Part shown: piece by piece, positions 12,823 to 17,543 of the stretch
How the letters are laid out: every line of letters starts with the position of its first letter
Position numbering within the stretch: the first letter of the stretch is position 1
DNA from: Chryseobacterium sp.
GTDB taxonomy: Bacteria > Bacteroidota > Bacteroidia > Flavobacteriales > Weeksellaceae
NCBI GenBank assembly: GCA_030146295.1
Contig: JASLCD010000294.1
Span: 1 to 17,543, forward strand
Direction: 5' to 3'
Length of the DNA: 17,543 nt
Notes under the pieces: model-generated
Told to the model about the DNA's origin: nothing
Databases searched by the model: none
Seen by the model: only the letters and a program-made list of their open reading frames with translations
Translations under genes and position numbers: made by a program

Positions 12823-14229
12823 TTATTTTTTCCCCCTCATTTCAGGGAGAATATGATGGGGAACTTTAAAAACAAGAGCTATGACAAAAACCAGGCAGAG
12901 AATGTTTATCAGTACCGCCACTGAGAACGCATTGTAATAATGCTGTACGCCAGGTTTTGTTCCCAGAAAATAGTAGAAAACACTTCCCACGGCTACAATT
13001 CCAATGATCGCAGCAATCTGCTGAAAGGTATTATAAACACCGGATGCATTCCCGATCAACTTTTCAGACATTCCGGAAAGAGCAATATTGGCCAGTGAGG
13101 GAATGATTGAACCCACCCCCAGCCCGTGTAAAAATAACAGCAGGCAGAAAACGGAGAAACCAATCTGCATTCTGAATAGAAACAGCTGAAGCATAAGAAT
13201 AACAATAATAAAGCTGAGCCCCGCAATCAGAGCTTTTTTCCCATACCTCAAAATCAGCTTTACAGAAATAACCGAGGCCAGTATAAATCCCAGCCCTTGA
13301 AAAACAATAATTTCTCCGGCTTCTAACGGACTGATCTTTAATCCATCCTGAAAAAAAAGTGACAGTATATAAAAATAGGAATCCAGCATAATGAAAAAGA
13401 AGGAAACTGCTGCGATACCCAAATTGAAATTTTGATAACGGAACAGCTCAAAATCAATCAGATAAGAACGTTTATTTTGCATTCTATTTTTCTGATTTTT
13501 TATAAACCCGAAAATAATTCCGGCTGAAACAACCATCAATAGGGCATTTTTGAAGTGAAACCCTTCATGTTCAGACATTGTCAGAGCATAGGTAGCACAG
13601 AACAATCCTGCAGAAAGTGTGACAACACCTCCCATATTAAAAGACTGCTTTACGGAAGTTTTAGACTCATTTAATAATTTCAGACTCAGGATAACTGCCG
13701 GGAGACATATAGGAATATTCATCAGAAAAATAAGTCTCCAGGGTTCTTCTATAATGGTAAGAGAAGAAAAATATCCTCCGAGAAACTGCCCCAAAATGGT
13801 TCCTATTCCAATAGTGATCCCATACCACCCCATTGCTTTTGTGCGTTCATGATGAACAGGAAATAAAATCTGAATCATTGATAGTACCTGCGGAGCCATC
13901 ATTGCAGCACTTATCCCCTGTATAAATCTTGAAAAGACCAATTGTTCCGCTCCTGCAGAAATTCCGCAAGCAGCAGAACTCAGCATAAAAGCGATTAACC
14001 CGATAATATAGATTTTTTTTCTTCCGTACAGATCACCCAGCCGGCCTCCTGTAATCAGAAAAGAAGCAAATCCGATAAGATAAGCTGCAATCATAAACTG
14101 CATTTCTCCATTGGAAGCATGAAGGTCCCGCTGTATGGAAGGTATGGATACATTGATGATGAAGATATCCATGATCGTCAACAACTGACCAAAGAGTACA
14201 ACCAACAATTTCAAATACTTATATTTCAT
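12823..14229 (-). CDS. MFS drug/proton antiporter, DHA2 (EmrB/QacA) type
   Basis: A 468-residue polytopic membrane protein with about 14 hydrophobic segments, as expected for DHA2 transporters. Diagnostic motifs are D21 in the first helix (TIMDIFIINVSIP), motif A GGRLGDLYGRKK (61-72), motif B RFIQG (101-105), and antiporter motif C GITIGIGTILGQFLGG (137-152). The family exports lipophilic or cationic compounds against proton entry. The gene follows a TetR regulator on the same strand after 40 bases, and that gap contains a palindrome matching the one at the TetR promoter. The substrate is unknown; it is probably the inducer of the TetR protein. Confidence 0.92.
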   Translation of the reverse strand: MKYKYLKLLVVLFGQLLTIMDIFIINVSIPSIQRDLHASNGEMQFMIAAYLIGFASFLITGGRLGDLYGRKKIYIIGLIAFMLSSAACGISAGAEQLVFSRFIQGISAAMMAPQVLSMIQILFPVHHERTKAMGWYGITIGIGTILGQFLGGYFSSLTIIEEPWRLIFLMNIPICLPAVILSLKLLNESKTSVKQSFNMGGVVTLSAGLFCATYALTMSEHEGFHFKNALLMVVSAGIIFGFIKNQKNRMQNKRSYLIDFELFRYQNFNLGIAAVSFFFIMLDSYFYILSLFFQDGLKISPLEAGEIIVFQGLGFILASVISVKLILRYGKKALIAGLSFIIVILMLQLFLFRMQIGFSVFCLLLFLHGLGVGSIIPSLANIALSGMSEKLIGNASGVYNTFQQIAAIIGIVAVGSVFYYFLGTKPGVQHYYNAFSVAVLINILCLVFVIALVFKVPHHILPEMRGKK

Positions 14230-14235
14230 TTTTAT

Positions 14236-14249
14236 ATAGATATATCTAT
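14236..14249. promoter_or_regulatory. TetR operator candidate before the MFS gene
   Basis: ATAGATATATCTAT is a perfect 14-bp palindrome ending 7 bases upstream of the MFS start codon. It matches the palindrome at 14864-14877 at 12 of 14 positions; only the two central bases differ. Confidence 0.6.
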
Positions 14250-14269
14250 TTTTTATTTATTAAAAAAAA

Positions 14270-14833
14270 TTAGGGTAGTAAACCCTGAATTATTTTTTTT
14301 ACCTGATCAAAAGAATCATTTTGCCTATTGATCGTGGAGGTGACAACTGCTCCTTCTATTAACAGGAAAATATTTTCTGCGATTAAGTCAGTATCAGAAA
14401 TTTGTCTTTGCGCTCCATATCCTGTTACAAGTACTTTGATAAGATCTTTCTGTTTTTCTTTATGCTGTTTTGCAAAAGCGGAAACAGAAGGGTTTCCCTC
14501 TCCTATTTCTGAAACGATCTTGATGAAATGGCAACCTGCAAACTTAGAGGTCTGCTGTAATTTTTTCCTAAAGTCGATGAGTGCCAGAATTTTTTCTTTC
14601 GGGTCTGAAATTTTGGATGTACTGTTTTCAAATCCTTCAAACCAATCAAGCTCTTCTTTGATGAGATAGGCCTGAAGAAGATCATTTTTAGATGAAAAAT
14701 GGTTGTACAGTGAGCCAATAGCGATATCAGCTTCTGCAATAATCTGGTTGATTCCTGTAGAATTGTACCCTTGTTTATAAAACAATTCTAAAGCAACCCT
14801 GATAATTCTCTCGCGTACTTTTTCTTTTTTCAT
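14270..14833 (-). CDS. TetR-family repressor of the adjacent efflux pump
   Basis: A 187-residue protein starting MKKEKVRERIIRVALELF. The frame is open 34 codons further up, but that stretch is low-complexity and crosses the operator and -7 box, so the ATG at 14833 is chosen. The N-terminal TetR helix-turn-helix is clear: ALELFYKQGYNSTGINQI, ADIAIGSLYNHFSSKNDLL (recognition helix at about residues 35-45). The C-terminal domain of about 130 residues would bind the inducer. Similar proteins control MFS pumps, and here the pump gene follows in the same direction. Matching palindromes at its own promoter and before the pump suggest that it represses both. Confidence 0.9.
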   Translation of the reverse strand: MKKEKVRERIIRVALELFYKQGYNSTGINQIIAEADIAIGSLYNHFSSKNDLLQAYLIKEELDWFEGFENSTSKISDPKEKILALIDFRKKLQQTSKFAGCHFIKIVSEIGEGNPSVSAFAKQHKEKQKDLIKVLVTGYGAQRQISDTDLIAENIFLLIEGAVVTSTINRQNDSFDQVKKIIQGLLP

Positions 14834-14847
14834 CGTGAAAATTTTTA

Positions 14848-14855
14848 CAAATCTA
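14848..14855 (-). promoter_or_regulatory. -7 promoter box of the TetR gene
   Basis: The minus strand reads TAGATTTG, matching TAnnTTTG, 14 bases before the ATG at 14833. The operator at 14864-14877 lies directly upstream, within the expected -33/-7 spacer. Confidence 0.5.
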
Positions 14856-14859
14856 AACA

Positions 14860-14885
14860 AAAAATAGATAAGTCTATCTATTTTT
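14860..14885. promoter_or_regulatory. TetR operator candidate at the TetR promoter
   Basis: AAAAATAGATA (14860-14870) is the inverted copy of TATCTATTTTT (14875-14885), with 4 bases between. Within it, ATAGATAAGTCTAT (14864-14877) aligns with the palindrome before the MFS gene. It lies in the region between the TetR gene and the divergent VOC gene, so it could affect both. Confidence 0.65.
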
Positions 14886-14950
14886 AAAATACAAATAAAA
14901 AAGCTTATTTTAGAGCAAAGAAATGCGACCTGCATTTAAACATCATTATC

Positions 14951-15418
14951 ATGAAATTACTGTCATCCGTTTTGTTATTTCTTTTGCTAACAGGTGTCTC
15001 CTGCCATCAGTCACAGAAAACCAACTTTGTAAAAAATATGAAATCTACCAATCCTGTAGTGTATTTTGAAATTCCGGTGCATAATCTGGAGCGTGCAGAA
15101 AAGTTTTATTCTGCTGTTTTCAACTTTAGTTTTGAGAAAGAAATTATCGACCATTATGAGATGGCATTGTTTCCTTTTGAGGAAAAAAACAGCGGTATTA
15201 CAGGAGCTTTGGCTAAAGGTGATGTTTACCAGCCTTCCAAAAGCGGTGTCATTATTTATTTTAAAACAGAGAGTATTGACCGTACATTGAAAAAGGCTGT
15301 ACAACACGGAGGGGCTATCCTTTATCCTAAAAGAACAGATGAAAAGTATGGTTTTGCCATAGCCGAATTTGAAGACTCAGAAGGAAACAGAATTGCACTG
15401 CATGAAACCCTAAAATAG
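14951..15418 (+). CDS. VOC-family protein with a lipoprotein-like signal
   Basis: A 155-residue protein. Residues 1-19 form a signal sequence ending in Cys (LLFLLLTGVSC), suggesting a lipoprotein, although the lipobox is not ideal. From residue 30 it reads as a single vicinal-oxygen-chelate (glyoxalase/bleomycin-resistance) domain: PVVYFEIPVHNLERAEKFYSAVF, YEMALFPF, a SGVIIYFKTESIDRTL segment, and GFAIAEFEDSEGNRIALHE at the end. VOC domains bind a metal and small ligands; many, like this one, are of unknown activity. The in-frame ATG at 15038 would give a cytoplasmic form with the usual VOC start. The longer form is preferred because of its clear signal sequence. It is divergent from the TetR gene and may share its operator region. 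Confidence 0.8.
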   Translation: MKLLSSVLLFLLLTGVSCHQSQKTNFVKNMKSTNPVVYFEIPVHNLERAEKFYSAVFNFSFEKEIIDHYEMALFPFEEKNSGITGALAKGDVYQPSKSGVIIYFKTESIDRTLKKAVQHGGAILYPKRTDEKYGFAIAEFEDSEGNRIALHETLK

Positions 15419-15514
15419 CTATACCATTCAATGCATATTATTTTTTTAAATAAAGTTGATGCATATTTTGTATCTTTCAATAACCATTTTTAAAAGATTA
15501 CTTGGTAAATACCT

Positions 15515-16138
15515 ATGGCGGAAGAACTTTATTTCATCAAAACCAACCCCACTATTGCCAAAATTAATTTGTACAATAAGCTGGATCGTGAAGAGGAAAA
15601 TATTCTAAAATTCCTGCCATCTGATGCAAAAGATACGCTTGAGAAGATTAAAAACAAGGTAAAAGATTCTGTTGAAGAACTTACTCAGGAGGAGCTTTTG
15701 CTTATTTTTCAATGGTTCAGTAAAGCATATTCCGCAGATCATGAGGAAGCTAAAACGCAGCTTTTCATCAATGGTATTGATCTTTTTTATGAAATCCCAA
15801 CAACTGTTCATGCCGAAAACTTTCTTCAGATCCTTTCAGATTATGAAAAACTTCTGAAACAAGACATGAATTATATTGTAGATTCTCAACATTTCAATCA
15901 ATTTCTGATCTACGGAATATTTCTCACAGAACTTATGCATAGAGAGCAGCATCAGGATAATATACTTTGTGAGTACCTGAAACCGGATAATCAGTCTTTA
16001 TATCTCCTGGCAGAAAACCAATGTGGTTTAAAAGAATTTGATGATAAAATCATCCCCGATCTTCAGCATCATTTTGCTGATCTTTATGATCTGACCAAAT
16101 TTTACAAAGGATCTATTATCAAACTTGAACAGGAATAA
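15515..16138 (+). CDS. Hypothetical helical protein, 207 residues
   Basis: No family is recognised. It is soluble and acidic, with no signal peptide or membrane segment, and looks all-helical with heptad-like stretches (for example around KDTLEKIKNKVKDSVEEL, residues 39-56). There are several His-rich spots in the C-terminal half (MHREQHQ near 141-147, LQHHF near 187-191). The sequence reads as a normal conserved chromosomal gene in codon use. It lies 96 bases after the VOC gene and is convergent with the SDR gene, with 13 bases between the stop codons. No function can be proposed. Confidence 0.75.
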   Translation: MAEELYFIKTNPTIAKINLYNKLDREEENILKFLPSDAKDTLEKIKNKVKDSVEELTQEELLLIFQWFSKAYSADHEEAKTQLFINGIDLFYEIPTTVHAENFLQILSDYEKLLKQDMNYIVDSQHFNQFLIYGIFLTELMHREQHQDNILCEYLKPDNQSLYLLAENQCGLKEFDDKIIPDLQHHFADLYDLTKFYKGSIIKLEQE

Positions 16139-16151
16139 AAAAGAGACTCTT

Positions 16152-17171
16152 TCAGGCCTGTTTTAAAATTCCGGGGTTTTTCATCAGGTAATCCAAAGCT
16201 TCTTTCACCGCCTGTTCAGGACTTTTGGGAGTAAAGCCCAGCTCATTTCTGGCTTTGGAAATATCAAAATCCTGCTGCAATCCTGAAAACATGGCAATAT
16301 CTTTTCTTGTGAGTACCGGAGCTTTTCCACTGAGCCTTGCGGTAAATTCCATAACGGCAGCAATGCTGAATAAAATTCCCTTAGGTACTGAACGGGGAAT
16401 CTCCAGTTTCAATTCAGGATACAGTTGATTGGCTAAAATGGTGGTATCTGTGATGGTCATACATTTTTCATTGGCAAGAATATAACGTTCACCTGAGCGG
16501 CCTTTCTCCGCGGCCAGATAACATCCTTCAGCCACGTCTTTCACATCAATCCAGTTCAGCGTAATTCTGGTATCTACCGGAATTTTCTTATTCAGGATAA
16601 GTTTCAATACTCCATAGGAAACATTCAACGGAGAAAAAGCTTCACTGCCTATCATCGCAGAAGGCATCACAGAAACGAGTTCTATTCCCAGTTTTGCTGC
16701 CAGATCAAAAGCCAGTTTCTCCCCGTCATTCTTGGAATTATAATACATATCTCTCCGGTCCGGATTGTAGCCATTACTTTCTCTGGTGGGCAATTCGCTA
16801 TAATCAAGTGCCGCAATAGAGCTTACATAGACTATTTTCTTCACCCCGGCTTCCGCTGCGGCTTCGATGGTATTTCTGGTCCCCGCGATATTCACATCAT
16901 AGATTTCTTTTTTGGGATCTTTAGCCCATAATGTAAAAGCTGCACCTACTGCATAGAACGTTTCAACATTCCGAAGAGCTTTTACAAAAGAAGCTTTATC
17001 TGTAATATCTGCCTGAACCAGCTCGCAATTCAATCCTTCAAAAGGTTTTCTGTTATGGGGATTTCTTACTGCAGCACGTACCGGCAGCCCTTGTTTCAGT
17101 AAAAATCGGACTAAATTATTTCCCAGATGTCCATTGGCTCCGGAAACAAGACTTAAATGATTATTTGTCAT
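16152..17171 (-). CDS. Extended SDR-family NAD(P)-dependent epimerase/reductase
   Basis: A 339-residue cytoplasmic enzyme of the extended short-chain dehydrogenase family. The nucleotide-binding motif is SGANGHLG (GxxGxxG with G11, G14, G17). ADITD (54-58) and VNIAGTRN (93-100) are typical. The catalytic serine lies in VYVSSIAAL (114-122), and YxxxK is Y143-K147. The best family match by eye is the dihydroflavonol-reductase-like group of NAD(P)H-dependent reductases/epimerases; the substrate is unknown. It lies 59 bases downstream of a Crp/Fnr regulator on the same strand, which may control it. Confidence 0.9.
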   Translation of the reverse strand: MTNNHLSLVSGANGHLGNNLVRFLLKQGLPVRAAVRNPHNRKPFEGLNCELVQADITDKASFVKALRNVETFYAVGAAFTLWAKDPKKEIYDVNIAGTRNTIEAAAEAGVKKIVYVSSIAALDYSELPTRESNGYNPDRRDMYYNSKNDGEKLAFDLAAKLGIELVSVMPSAMIGSEAFSPLNVSYGVLKLILNKKIPVDTRITLNWIDVKDVAEGCYLAAEKGRSGERYILANEKCMTITDTTILANQLYPELKLEIPRSVPKGILFSIAAVMEFTARLSGKAPVLTRKDIAMFSGLQQDFDISKARNELGFTPKSPEQAVKEALDYLMKNPGILKQA

Positions 17172-17230
17172 CGCATTGATTTTAATGCTGCAAAGTTCAT
17201 CATCCCGGTATCAGAACCACTTGACTTTTG

Positions 17231-17543
17231 TTAGTTAATTATTTTTCTCCGGATTCTGCTCAGACTTTCAGGTTTCATCCCTAAAAATGAAGCGATATGC
17301 TGGATAGGAACATTCTGAATAATTTCAGGATAATCTTTCATCAGTTTCAGATAACGCTGTTCGGCATTTAAAACAGACAATTCTCTGGAACGGTTCTCAT
17401 TGTAAGCAATGGATTGTTGAAAAACCGAAATACTGAAATCTTTCATTGCCTGGCTTCTGGCAGTAAGATCATTCAGGTTTTCTTTTGAAATTCTCAAAAG
17501 TTCGGCATCTGTGATACATTCCACATTATTTTCAGAAACAGTG
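17231..17543 (-). CDS. Crp/Fnr-family regulator (partial, 5' end outside the window)
   Basis: The last 104 or so residues of a Crp/Fnr-type regulator; the frame continues open past the right edge, so the GTG at 17524 is internal and not a start. The visible part covers the end of the cyclic-nucleotide-binding-like barrel (ECITDAELLRISKENLNDL), the dimer helix, and the helix-turn-helix IQHIASFLGMKPESLSRIRRK, whose last part matches the recognition helix common in Bacteroidota members of this family. The missing N-terminal part should be about 80-100 residues. The effector is not known. The SDR gene downstream on the same strand is a possible target. Confidence 0.85.
   Translation of the reverse strand, partial: TVSENNVECITDAELLRISKENLNDLTARSQAMKDFSISVFQQSIAYNENRSRELSVLNAEQRYLKLMKDYPEIIQNVPIQHIASFLGMKPESLSRIRRKIIN

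Noticed and set aside
14834..14935. N-terminal extension of the TetR frame.
   Set aside because: It crosses the operator and -7 box and is rich in Phe, Ile and Lys like translated AT-rich intergenic DNA. The TetR domain begins normally at 14833.
16129..16175. Possible convergent terminator AACAGG / CCTGTT between the 207-residue gene and the SDR gene.
   Set aside because: The loop is over 20 bases and both arms lie in coding sequence; the stem is too short to call.

Overview
The window looks like the chromosome of a member of the Bacteroidota, most likely Chryseobacterium or a close relative in the Flavobacteriales. This rests on an AT-rich base composition, promoter boxes of the TAnnTTTG type, starts without a Shine-Dalgarno sequence, tRNA genes without an encoded CCA, and the protein families present. 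The species call is inference. No insertion sequence, integrase, phage gene or CRISPR array was seen. There is no stretch of more than 300 bases without a gene.

Layout. Bases 1-1736 (minus strand) hold a partial nitroreductase, a DoxX-like membrane protein and a short GreA/GreB-like protein. Bases 1931-2490 (minus) hold a membrane-anchored SRPBCC protein with its own terminator. Bases 2689-5180 (plus) hold an M3 metallopeptidase and a small unknown protein, closed by a 34-bp perfect palindrome. Then follow an exported TPR protein (5417-6496) and a DUF1801 protein (6549-6968). Bases 7009-8487 hold the most unusual part: an unrecognised 436-residue protein followed 17 bases later by two tandem tRNA-like genes. 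Next come a small TPR protein and a YqaE/Pmp3-type membrane peptide (8547-9159). An ArsR-SRPBCC-SRPBCC operon (9323-10598) follows, with a clear operator and terminator. After it lie a methyltransferase, a secreted serine hydrolase, a TetR-MFS efflux pair with matching operators, a lipoprotein-like VOC protein, an unknown 207-residue protein, an SDR-family dehydrogenase and the 3' end of a Crp/Fnr regulator.

How the parts work together. Most of the window is housekeeping and accessory chromosome: detoxification and redox (nitroreductase, DoxX, efflux pump, SDR), protein turnover (M3 peptidase), and small regulator-effector units. Two of these units can be read from the DNA itself. The TetR gene and its MFS pump share a near-identical palindrome. 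The ArsR promoter carries a dyad over its -7 box.

The candidate for an undescribed system is the 436-residue gene with the two RNAs. Both RNAs fold as complete 73-nt tRNA cloverleaves, but each has an 8-nt anticodon loop of identical sequence. Across positions 8-48 they differ at one base, while six of the seven acceptor-stem pairs differ with full compensation. That pattern is unlike ordinary isoacceptor tRNAs. It suggests either decoding with an expanded loop or a role outside normal translation that involves the adjacent protein. This function is inference; the structure is directly visible.
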